Shown: in pieces, positions 6,386 to 13,195 of the stretch
Numbering within the stretch: the first letter of the stretch is position 1
How the letters are laid out: the number at the start of each line of letters is the position of its first letter
Assembly: GCA_937896835.1 (NCBI GenBank)
Contig: CALBOJ010000020.1
Span: forward strand, 1 to 15,103
DNA from: an uncultured Collinsella sp.
GTDB taxonomy: Bacteria; Actinomycetota; Coriobacteriia; Coriobacteriales; Coriobacteriaceae
DNA length: 15,103 bases
Direction: 5' to 3'
Translations under genes and position numbers: made by a program
The notes under the pieces: model-generated
What the model was told of the DNA's origin: nothing
Seen by the model: the letters and a program-made list of their open reading frames with translations, nothing else
Database searches by the model: none

Positions 6386-7114
6386 ATGCGCCTGTTTAAA
6401 CAGACGCCCGAGGATTACTACAACGCCCCCTACGCCGAGTTCCCGGCGCTCATCCGCGGCACCGTCGTGGTGGTCATGGCTATTCTGTGGGCCTTCTCCA
6501 AGCTCATGTGGCGTTGGAAGGTCGAGGACGCCGACCTGCTGTTTGAGCGCCAGGAAGGCCGCGGCAGCGTGGTCATCTGCAACCACACCTCGATGGCTGA
6601 GCTCTTGGCCGTGGAGACGGCGCTGTTCTTTGGCGGCCGCCGCATTCGCCCTATCTTTAAGTCCGAGTTCGCCAAGAGCAAGATTGTGCGCTGGGCTTTT
6701 AGCCGCGTTGGCGGCATCCCCGTGGAGCGCGGTACTGCCGATATGAAGTGCCTGCGCGCCGCCCAGCATGCGCTGCAGCGCGGCGAGGACGTCCTGATCT
6801 TCCCCGAGGGCACGCGCATCCGCTCGCGCGAGATCAAGCCAGAGGTCCACGGCGGCTTTGCGCTCATCGCTCAGATGGGCAAGGCGCCCGTCAACCCGCT
6901 CGCCATCTGCGGCTGGTCCGACATCACGCCCGCAGGCAAAAAGCTCATGCGTCCCAAGAAGTGCTGGATTCGTGCCGGCAAGGCCGTCGCGCTTTCGGAC
7001 GCGCCGGCCGGGCTTAAGCGTACGGAGCGCCTGACTTGGTTTGAGTCCGAGGCCATGAACCGCGTCTACGCCATGCGAGACGAGCTGTGCGCCGAGCATC
7101 CGGGCAGGTTCTAG
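6386..7114 (+). CDS. plsC: 1-acyl-sn-glycerol-3-phosphate acyltransferase (PlsC-like)
   Basis: Membrane-associated enzyme that adds the second acyl chain to lysophosphatidic acid, giving phosphatidic acid. One hydrophobic segment near residues 25-42 should anchor it. Acyltransferase motifs in order: NHTSMAEL (H67 to E72), FKSEFAK, GGIPVER, FPEGTR (139-144) and VNPLAI. The odd point is motif I, HX4E instead of the usual HX4D: the codon for residue 72 is GAG (6599-6601). The other motifs are intact, so I expect an active enzyme, perhaps with altered kinetics or lineage-specific chemistry. The length of 242 residues is typical. AAAGGAGG at 6372-6379 precedes the ATG. In this cluster it works downstream of PlsY and GpsA. 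The exact acyl acceptor is inferred from family and context. Confidence 0.9.
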   Translation: MRLFKQTPEDYYNAPYAEFPALIRGTVVVVMAILWAFSKLMWRWKVEDADLLFERQEGRGSVVICNHTSMAELLAVETALFFGGRRIRPIFKSEFAKSKIVRWAFSRVGGIPVERGTADMKCLRAAQHALQRGEDVLIFPEGTRIRSREIKPEVHGGFALIAQMGKAPVNPLAICGWSDITPAGKKLMRPKKCWIRAGKAVALSDAPAGLKRTERLTWFESEAMNRVYAMRDELCAEHPGRF

Positions 7115-7116
7115 CC

Positions 7117-8016
7117 ATGAGCGAGAACGTGACGAACACTGCCGTGACCGCGTCCGACCAGGCAACCGCGCCTACCATCGAGATCGCCGCCCACGCCGGC
7201 ACTTGCTACGGCGTACAGCGTGCACTCGATATGGCGCTGGCCGCTGCGCCGCAGGCAGGGGAGTGCAATCAGGTCCATACCTTGGGTCCGCTCATCCATA
7301 ACCCCATCGTGGTGCGCGAGCTTGCTGAGGCAGGCGTTGGTCTGGCAGAGACCCTGGACGACGCCGCATCGGGCACCGTGATCATCCGCGCCCACGGCGT
7401 GGTGCCGCAGGTGATCGATGCCGCTCGCGAGCGTGACCTTAACGTCGTCGACGCCACCTGCCCTTACGTCAAGAAGGTCCACGTGGCCGCCGAGCGCCTG
7501 GTACGCGAAGGCTACCGCGTGATCGTCGTGGGCGAGCCGGGCCACCCCGAGGTCGAGGGCATCCTGGGCCACGCCGGTAATGACGCGCAGGTCGTGAGCT
7601 GTGCCGCCGACGCCAACGCCTTGTCGCTCAAGGGCAAGGTGGGTCTCGTCGTGCAGACCACCCAGACCGCGCAGAACCTCGCCGAGGTCGTGGCGAGTAT
7701 CACCCCGCGCGTGCAGGAGCTGCGTGTGATCAACACCATCTGCGCCGCCACGAGCGAACGCCAACAGGCAGCAGCCACACTTGCCAACCGCTGCGACTGC
7801 ATGGTCGTCGTGGGCGGCAAGAACTCGGGCAATACCCGCCGCCTGGCTCAGATTTGCGCAGTCGCCTGCGAGCACACGCATCACATCGAGGAAGCTTCCG
7901 AGCTCCAGGCCGCGTGGTTTACCGACGCTCACCACATCGGCATCACTGCCGGAGCCTCCACCCCGCAAGAACACATCGAGCGCGCCGTCGCGCGCATCAA
8001 GGAGCTTTGCCGCTAA
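7117..8016 (+). CDS. ispH: 4-hydroxy-3-methylbut-2-enyl diphosphate reductase
   Basis: Last enzyme of the MEP isoprenoid pathway: an iron-sulfur reductase converting HMBPP to IPP and DMAPP. The three cluster cysteines are present: C30 in AGTCYGVQRA, C115 in DATCPYVKKVH and C209 in NTICAATSERQ. Substrate-site motifs GPLIHN, RAHGV, GEPGHPEVEG, QTT, KNSGNT and the C-terminal AGAST are also visible. The cysteine loop reads AGTCYG where many homologues have GFC; I treat this as ordinary variation. The chosen start at 7117 is 2 bases after the plsC stop with a weak GGGCAGG (7102-7108) upstream; an in-frame ATG at 7087 would overlap plsC. The first 18 residues are variable. No S1-domain fusion is present, unlike some firmicute IspH proteins. 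Confidence 0.96.
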   Translation: MSENVTNTAVTASDQATAPTIEIAAHAGTCYGVQRALDMALAAAPQAGECNQVHTLGPLIHNPIVVRELAEAGVGLAETLDDAASGTVIIRAHGVVPQVIDAARERDLNVVDATCPYVKKVHVAAERLVREGYRVIVVGEPGHPEVEGILGHAGNDAQVVSCAADANALSLKGKVGLVVQTTQTAQNLAEVVASITPRVQELRVINTICAATSERQQAAATLANRCDCMVVVGGKNSGNTRRLAQICAVACEHTHHIEEASELQAAWFTDAHHIGITAGASTPQEHIERAVARIKELCR

Positions 8017-8018
8017 CC

Positions 8019-9461
8019 ATGGACCAGACCGTACCCGCATATGCCGCCGAGGTGGCCGATTACGGGCGCAGCCGCGACCCCGAGCCGGGTGAGGGCGCGC
8101 TCGTAAAGAACGTGCGTCCCGAATCGCCCGCGTGGGATGTGGGTATCGAGCCGGGCATGCGCGTGCTCACGGTCAACGGCGAGGCGCTCACCGACATGAT
8201 CGTGTGGCTCTGGGAGGCCGACGATGATACCGTCGACCTCGAGGTTTTCGACCCGCGCGACGGCACCGTCGCCCCCGTCGAGCTCGACCGCTTTCCCGGC
8301 GAGGATTGGGGTTTGGAGTTCGATGGCCCCATCTTCGACGGCATGCGTACCTGCGTCAACGCCTGCGTGTTCTGCTTTATGACCATGCTGCCCAAGGGCG
8401 GCCGCTCCACGCTCTATATTCGCGATGACGACTACCGCCTGAGCTTTTTGCAGGGCAACTTTGTCACGCTCACGAACCTCTCCGACGAGGACGTGCAAAA
8501 CGTCATCCAACGCAACATGAGCCCCATGAACGTGTCGGTCCACGCCGTGAGCCCCGACGTCCGCCGCCGCATGATGGGCCGCAACGCCCAACGTGGCATG
8601 GACGTGCTCGAGGCAATCATGGCCGCCGGCATCGAGATTCATGCGCAGATTGTGCTGTGCCCCGGCATGAACGACGGCGAGGAGCTGGAAAAGACCCTGC
8701 GCTTTTGCGAGGAGCACGAGCAAATCACAAGCCTGGGCATCGTGCCGCTCGGCTTTACCAAGCATCAGAACCGTTTTAGCTGGTCCTACAGCGACAAGCC
8801 CGAGCTAGCGCGCGAGACCATTGCCATGATCCGTCCCTACCAGGACCGTGCCTTCGAGCGCTTTGGCCGCCACACCTTCCAGATGAGCGACGAGTTCTAT
8901 CTGGACGCCGGCATCGATCCTCCCGAGGCAGACTTTTACGACGGTTACCCGCAGTACTACGACGGCATCGGCATGATCCGCTCGTATCTAGACGAGACCG
9001 ACGACGTGCTGGCTACCGATGCCGAGCGACTGGCCCGCGTCCGCGAGGCCATCGCCGCCCGCAGCCAGCACCTGCTGTGCCTCTCCGGCGCCAGCGCGCG
9101 CGACACCGTGGCGCGCTTTGTGGAGTCGCCGCATGGTCTCGCCGGCACTGTCACGGCCATCAAAAACCGCTACTTTGGTGGCAACGTGGACGTAACCGGC
9201 CTCATCGTCGCGTGTGACATTCTGGAGCAGCTGCCCCAAGATCTGTCGGGGGTTATGCTCTTTGTGCCTAAGCTCATGTTCAACGCTGACGGCATGACGC
9301 TTGACGAGTATCATCGTGACGATTTACTCGCAAGCCTTACCAGTCGCGGCGCCGAGGTCCATGTGGTATCGACCATGCCGCATGAGCTGCTCGATACCCT
9401 GGAGCATATCCTTGGCATTGTGCCCGCGGACTCTAACATTTCCACTGACCCTACCCATTAA
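8019..9461 (+). CDS. DUF512 protein: PDZ domain plus radical-SAM-type FeS domain
   Basis: 480-residue protein of uncertain function. The N-terminal part (about 18-85) resembles a PDZ domain, with VRPESPAWDVGIEPGMRVLTVNG as its core. Then comes CVNACVFC, with cysteines at 112, 116 and 119 in the CX3CX2C spacing of radical SAM enzymes. The following LPKGGRSTLYIRDDDYRLSF and LQGNFVTLTNL are hallmark DUF512 sequence. The C-terminal half includes GIVPLGFTKHQNRF, DEFYLDAG and GYPQYYDGIGM. It is probably cytoplasmic, binding a [4Fe-4S] cluster and SAM; its substrate is unknown. The start at 8019 is 2 bases after the ispH stop; AAGGAG (7999-8004) is 14 bases upstream, an unusually long spacing, so translation may rely on coupling to ispH. 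Homologues next to der are known in Clostridia and cyanobacteria (from memory). Confidence 0.88.
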   Translation: MDQTVPAYAAEVADYGRSRDPEPGEGALVKNVRPESPAWDVGIEPGMRVLTVNGEALTDMIVWLWEADDDTVDLEVFDPRDGTVAPVELDRFPGEDWGLEFDGPIFDGMRTCVNACVFCFMTMLPKGGRSTLYIRDDDYRLSFLQGNFVTLTNLSDEDVQNVIQRNMSPMNVSVHAVSPDVRRRMMGRNAQRGMDVLEAIMAAGIEIHAQIVLCPGMNDGEELEKTLRFCEEHEQITSLGIVPLGFTKHQNRFSWSYSDKPELARETIAMIRPYQDRAFERFGRHTFQMSDEFYLDAGIDPPEADFYDGYPQYYDGIGMIRSYLDETDDVLATDAERLARVREAIAARSQHLLCLSGASARDTVARFVESPHGLAGTVTAIKNRYFGGNVDVTGLIVACDILEQLPQDLSGVMLFVPKLMFNADGMTLDEYHRDDLLASLTSRGAEVHVVSTMPHELLDTLEHILGIVPADSNISTDPTH

Positions 9462-9471
9462 AGGAGTGCAG

Positions 9472-10806
9472 ATGAAACCTATCGTCGCCGTCGTCGGACG
9501 CCCCAACGTGGGCAAGTCCACGCTCGTTAACCGCCTGGCCCAGACCTCGGACGCCATCGTCCATGAGTCCCGCGGCGTTACTCGCGACCGCTCGTATCAC
9601 ACGGCCGATTGGAACGGCCGCGAGTTCACCATCGTCGACACGGGCGGTATCGAGCCGCTCAAGAGCGACGACGTCTTTGCCACGTCTATCCGCGACCAGG
9701 CCCTCGCCGCCGCCGAGGAAGCCGCCGTCATCCTGTTTGTGGTCGACGGCCGCACCGGCGTCACCGAGGAGGACGAGTCGGTCGCTCGCATGCTCAAGCG
9801 CTGCGACAAGCCGGTCTTTCTGCTGGTGAACAAGCTCGACAACCCCGAACGCGAGAACGACAGCATCTGGGAGTTCTATTCGCTCGGCATCGGTGAGCCC
9901 ACGCCCCTCTCGGCCCTGCATGGCCACGGCACGGGCGACCTGCTCGACGATATCGTGGCCCTGCTTCCGGAGGAAGAGGACGAGGTCGCCGCTGAGTTCC
10001 CCGATGCGCTGAACGTGGCCATCATCGGCCGCCCCAACGCCGGTAAGTCCTCGCTGTTCAACCGCATCCTGGGCGCCGACCGCTCTATCGTGTCCAACAT
10101 TGCCGGCACCACGCGCGACGCCATCGACACCGTCGTGGAGCGCAACGGCAAGCACTACCGCATGGTCGACACCGCGGGCATCCGCAAGAAGAGCACCGTG
10201 TACGAGAACATCGAGTACTACTCGATGGTCCGCGGCCTGCGCGCCATCGACCGCGCCGACGTGGCGCTGCTCGTCGTCGACGCCTCCGTGGGCGTTACCG
10301 AACAGGACCAGAAGGTCATGGGTCTTGCCATCGAGCGCGGCTGTGCCATCGTTGTGCTGCTCAACAAGTGGGACCTGCTCGACGACGACCGTAAGCGCGA
10401 GGCCTGCATGGAGACCATCGACCGCCGTCTGGGCGTCATGGCTCCCTGGGCCCAGTACCTGCGCATCTCTGCCCTCACTGGCCGCAGCGTCGAGAAGATC
10501 TGGGCGATGGTCGACGCCGCCGAAAAGACACGCTCGCAAAAGATCAGCACCTCGCGCCTCAACACGTTCCTCACCGACCTGCGCGAGTTTGGCCATACCG
10601 TGGTGGACGGCAAGCGCCGCCTGCGTATGCACTACGTGACCCAAACGGGCGTCAACCCGCCGACGTTTACGTTCTTCGTCAACCACAGCGACCTGGTCAA
10701 CGACACCTACCAGCGCTACGTAGAGAACCGCATGCGCTCGACCTTCGACTTTGCCGGCACGCCCATTCGACTCTTCTTTAGGAAGAAGGAGCAAAAGGAT
10801 GCATAA
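9472..10806 (+). CDS. der: Ribosome biogenesis GTPase Der (EngA)
   Basis: Double GTPase needed for 50S subunit assembly. G domain 1: GRPNVGKS (9-16), the switch region with GVTRDR, DTGG (56-59), NKLD (120-123). An acidic linker (LLPEEEDEVAAEF) separates it from G domain 2: GRPNAGKS (186-193), AGTTRD, DTAGIRKK (from D233), NKWD (298-301). The C-terminal KH-like domain ends in RSTFDFAGTPIRLFFRKKE, the usual Der ending. The length of 444 residues is typical. The start at 9472 is set by AAAGGAG (9460-9466), which overlaps the previous stop; the same frame stays open upstream but that sequence is not Der-like. The last 8 bases overlap plsY. Confidence 0.97.
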   Translation: MKPIVAVVGRPNVGKSTLVNRLAQTSDAIVHESRGVTRDRSYHTADWNGREFTIVDTGGIEPLKSDDVFATSIRDQALAAAEEAAVILFVVDGRTGVTEEDESVARMLKRCDKPVFLLVNKLDNPERENDSIWEFYSLGIGEPTPLSALHGHGTGDLLDDIVALLPEEEDEVAAEFPDALNVAIIGRPNAGKSSLFNRILGADRSIVSNIAGTTRDAIDTVVERNGKHYRMVDTAGIRKKSTVYENIEYYSMVRGLRAIDRADVALLVVDASVGVTEQDQKVMGLAIERGCAIVVLLNKWDLLDDDRKREACMETIDRRLGVMAPWAQYLRISALTGRSVEKIWAMVDAAEKTRSQKISTSRLNTFLTDLREFGHTVVDGKRRLRMHYVTQTGVNPPTFTFFVNHSDLVNDTYQRYVENRMRSTFDFAGTPIRLFFRKKEQKDA

Positions 10807-11482
10807 TCCGATTCTGCTGACCGCCATCTGCGCCGTGGTCTCGTTCTTTATCGGGGCGATTCCGTTTGGCCTGATCCTGGGCCGCGTGTTCAACCACACC
10901 GACATTCGCAAGGCGGGTTCCGGCAACATCGGCACCACCAACGCCCTGCGCGTGGCCGGCCCCAGGGTGGCCGCGCTCACCCTGCTGCTCGACTGCCTTA
11001 AGGGCGCCATCTGTGTCCTTATCGCGCGCCCGCTCATCGCGAGCGTGGGCTATGGCTTCCCCGTGAGCATCATGGCCCCCGGCGCCGCCGGCGACTGGAT
11101 GCTTGGCGTCGTCTGCCTGGCAGCCGTGTGGGGCCATATCTTCTCGCCCTACCTTAACTTCCATGGCGGCAAGGGTATCGCAGTTGGTCTGGGTGTCATC
11201 CTCGCCTGGTACTGGCCTATTGGCCTGTCGCTGCTGGGCATGTTTATCGTAGCCGTCGCCATCACCAAGTATGTGTCAGTGGGTTCGCTTGCCGCAGCCA
11301 TCGGACTTCCTATCGCTGCTTGCGCGGTCTTTCCGTACAGCAGCCTAGGCCTCAAGTTCTGCATGGCGATGATCGGTATCACCGTGGTGTGGGCCCATCG
11401 CTCGAATATCCAAAAGCTCATGGCCGGTAAGGAGTCCAAGCTCTCGTTTACCAAGCGCGTCACCGAGCCCGACGATAAGTAG
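10799..11482 (+). CDS. plsY: Acyl-phosphate:glycerol-3-phosphate acyltransferase
   Basis: Integral membrane enzyme that transfers an acyl group from acyl phosphate to the sn-1 position of glycerol-3-phosphate, the first step of bacterial phosphatidic acid synthesis. The three conserved cytoplasmic or active-site loops are visible: GSGNIGTTNALR (40-51), GHIFSPYLNFHGGKGIA (112-128) and HRSNIQKLMAGKESKL near the C-terminus. About five hydrophobic helices fit the family. The length of 227 residues is slightly longer than usual. The ATG overlaps the der stop by 8 bases, with AAGGAG (10786-10791) 7 bases upstream. The longer open frame to 10751 is a der shadow. The acyl-phosphate maker PlsX is not in the window. 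Confidence 0.97.
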   Translation: MHNPILLTAICAVVSFFIGAIPFGLILGRVFNHTDIRKAGSGNIGTTNALRVAGPRVAALTLLLDCLKGAICVLIARPLIASVGYGFPVSIMAPGAAGDWMLGVVCLAAVWGHIFSPYLNFHGGKGIAVGLGVILAWYWPIGLSLLGMFIVAVAITKYVSVGSLAAAIGLPIAACAVFPYSSLGLKFCMAMIGITVVWAHRSNIQKLMAGKESKLSFTKRVTEPDDK

Positions 11483-11491
11483 GAGAGAGTC

Positions 11492-12499
11492 ATGAATGTT
11501 GCGCTGATTGGCTCCGGCTCCTGGGGAACCGCCGTCGCCGGCCTCGCCGCCGAGCGAGCCGAGCGCGTGACCATGTGGGCCCACAGCGAGCAAACGGCCA
11601 CCGGCATCAATGCCGAGCACCGCAATCCCCGGTATCTGGTGGACTACGAGCTGCCCGGCAACGTTGTCGCCGCCACGGACCTGTCGCAGGCGCTCGACGG
11701 CGCCGAGGCCATCATCTTTGCCGTGCCCTCCACGCACCTGCGCAGCGTATGCCATCAGGCAGCACCCTTCATCGCCGCCGACACCCCGGCACTCTGCCTC
11801 ACCAAGGGTATTGAGCCCGAATCCGGCCTGCTTATGAGTGAGGTCATCGCCAGCGAGATCGGCAACGAGCGGCGTGTGGCGGCCCTCTCGGGCCCCAACC
11901 ATGCCGAGGAGATCTGCCGTGGCGGGCTTTCTGCCGCCGTCATCGCCAGCAAAGATGCGCAGGTAGGGGAGACCTTTAAGGAGCTGCTGCTGTCCACGGC
12001 CTTCCGCATCTACCTGTCGCAGGATATGACCGGTGTCGAGGTTTGCGGCGCTATGAAAAACGTCATCGCCATCGTGTGCGGCATCTCCGCCGGCTTCGGC
12101 GCGGGCGACAACACGCTCGCCCTCATCATGACGCGCGGCCTGGCCGAGATCAGCCGTCTGGTTCACGCCCGCGGCGGTCAAGCCATGACCTGCATGGGTC
12201 TTGCCGGCATGGGTGACCTCATTGCCACCTGCACCTCCGAGCATTCGCGCAACCGCACCTTTGGCTACGAGTTTGCCCACGGCGTCTCGCTCGACGAGTA
12301 CCAGGCACGTACGCATATGGTGGTCGAGGGCGCCGTCGCGGCCCGCAGCGTCAGTGAGCTTGCCCGTTCACTGGGCGTAGACATTCCGCTCACCTTTGCC
12401 GTGGAGCAAACGCTCTACAACGGTGTTACTTTGGATAGGGCGCTCGAGATTCTCACCGATCGCGTCCCTTCTCAAGAGTTCTACGGACTCACCGACTAG
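11492..12499 (+). CDS. gpsA: Glycerol-3-phosphate dehydrogenase [NAD(P)+]
   Basis: Cytoplasmic enzyme that reduces dihydroxyacetone phosphate to glycerol-3-phosphate, the substrate of the PlsY enzyme encoded just upstream. The N-terminal Rossmann motif is GSGSWGTA (7-14). Further family motifs are AVPSTHLR, LTKGIEPESG, LSGPNHAEE and GAMKNVIAI, whose catalytic lysine is K189; GLAGMGDLIATC and NRTFG follow. The length of 335 residues is normal. GGAGAGAG just before the ATG acts as Shine-Dalgarno and overlaps the plsY stop. Adjacent plsY-gpsA is a common and functionally sensible pair. Confidence 0.97.
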   Translation: MNVALIGSGSWGTAVAGLAAERAERVTMWAHSEQTATGINAEHRNPRYLVDYELPGNVVAATDLSQALDGAEAIIFAVPSTHLRSVCHQAAPFIAADTPALCLTKGIEPESGLLMSEVIASEIGNERRVAALSGPNHAEEICRGGLSAAVIASKDAQVGETFKELLLSTAFRIYLSQDMTGVEVCGAMKNVIAIVCGISAGFGAGDNTLALIMTRGLAEISRLVHARGGQAMTCMGLAGMGDLIATCTSEHSRNRTFGYEFAHGVSLDEYQARTHMVVEGAVAARSVSELARSLGVDIPLTFAVEQTLYNGVTLDRALEILTDRVPSQEFYGLTD

Positions 12500-12517
12500 C
12501 GCAGAAAGGCTTCTACC

Positions 12518-13189
12518 ATGGGTTCCATTAAAATCGCTCCGTCTGTCCTTTCGGCCGACATGGCCAACCTCAAGGGCGAACTCGACAAGATCGCCGGTGC
12601 CGACTACGTGCACTTCGACGTTATGGACGGTCACTTTACCGGCAACCTCACCTTTGGCGTTGACATCCTTAAGGCCGTCAAGCGCTCCACCGATGTACCG
12701 GTCGACGCGCACCTCATGGTGACGAACCCCGACGAGACGGTCGATTGGTACGCCGACGCCGGTGCCGACATGATCACCGTGCACTACGAGGCTTCCACGC
12801 ACCTGCACCGCACGCTCACGCATCTGCAGCAGCTCGGCGTCAAGGCCGGCGTGGTGCTCAACCCCGCCACCCCCGTGTGCGTGCTCGAGAGCATCATCGA
12901 CGTCGTCGATATGGTGCTGCTCATGAGCGTGAACCCGGGCTTTGGCGGCCAGAGCTTTATCCCGGGCACCATCGCAAAGCTTCACGAGCTCAAGGCCATG
13001 TGCGAGCGCCACGGCGTGTCGCCCCTGATCGAGGTCGACGGCGGTATCTCTTCCAAGAACATCGCCGAGGTCGTCAAGGCCGGCGCCAACGTGCTCGTGG
13101 CCGGCTCCGCCATATTTAAGTCCGAAGATCCCGCTGCCGAGGTTGCGCTGCTGCAGAAGCTGGGCAACGAGGCCGCACAGGAGGCATAA
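12518..13189 (+). CDS. rpe: Ribulose-phosphate 3-epimerase
   Basis: TIM-barrel metalloenzyme interconverting ribulose 5-phosphate and xylulose 5-phosphate in the pentose phosphate pathway. Motifs are IAPSVLSAD, HFDVMDGHF (H32, D34), VDAHLMV (H65), MSVNPGFGGQSFI and VEVDGGIS-type sequence with D174. By homology H32, D34, H65 and D174 are the metal ligands, with D34 and D174 as acid/base pair. The loop after DGHF reads TGNLTFG, where most homologues have a proline before the asparagine. The length of 223 residues is typical. AGAAAGG (12502-12508) lies 9 bases before the ATG. Its place between gpsA and a cysteine desulfurase has no obvious pathway meaning. Confidence 0.96.
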   Translation: MGSIKIAPSVLSADMANLKGELDKIAGADYVHFDVMDGHFTGNLTFGVDILKAVKRSTDVPVDAHLMVTNPDETVDWYADAGADMITVHYEASTHLHRTLTHLQQLGVKAGVVLNPATPVCVLESIIDVVDMVLLMSVNPGFGGQSFIPGTIAKLHELKAMCERHGVSPLIEVDGGISSKNIAEVVKAGANVLVAGSAIFKSEDPAAEVALLQKLGNEAAQEA

Positions 13190-13195
13190 ACCCTT

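Noticed and set aside
7087..7116. Upstream ATG as the ispH start
   Set aside because: It would extend the protein by ten residues inside plsC without a clear ribosome site. The ATG at 7117 just after the plsC stop is more economical.
5672..7165. 497-codon open frame on the - strand across cmk and plsC
   Set aside because: It is a compositional shadow of cmk and plsC. Its sequence is rich in H, D, L, G and A without domain motifs, and no ribosome site or gap supports it.
7111..8040. 309-codon - strand open frame mirroring ispH
   Set aside because: It mirrors ispH almost end to end; ispH has all three cluster cysteines and substrate motifs, so the reverse frame is an artefact.
9301..9471. Extended N-terminus for Der
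   Set aside because: The frame is open upstream, but AAAGGAG at 9460-9466 fixes the ATG at 9472, and MKPIVAVVGRPNVGKS is the typical Der N-terminus.
9451..11037. 528-codon open frame on the - strand across der and plsY
   Set aside because: It lies opposite two well-supported genes with intact motifs. In GC-rich DNA the complement of strongly biased codons lacks stops. The translation is low-complexity (A, V, G, D, H, L) with no recognisable domain.
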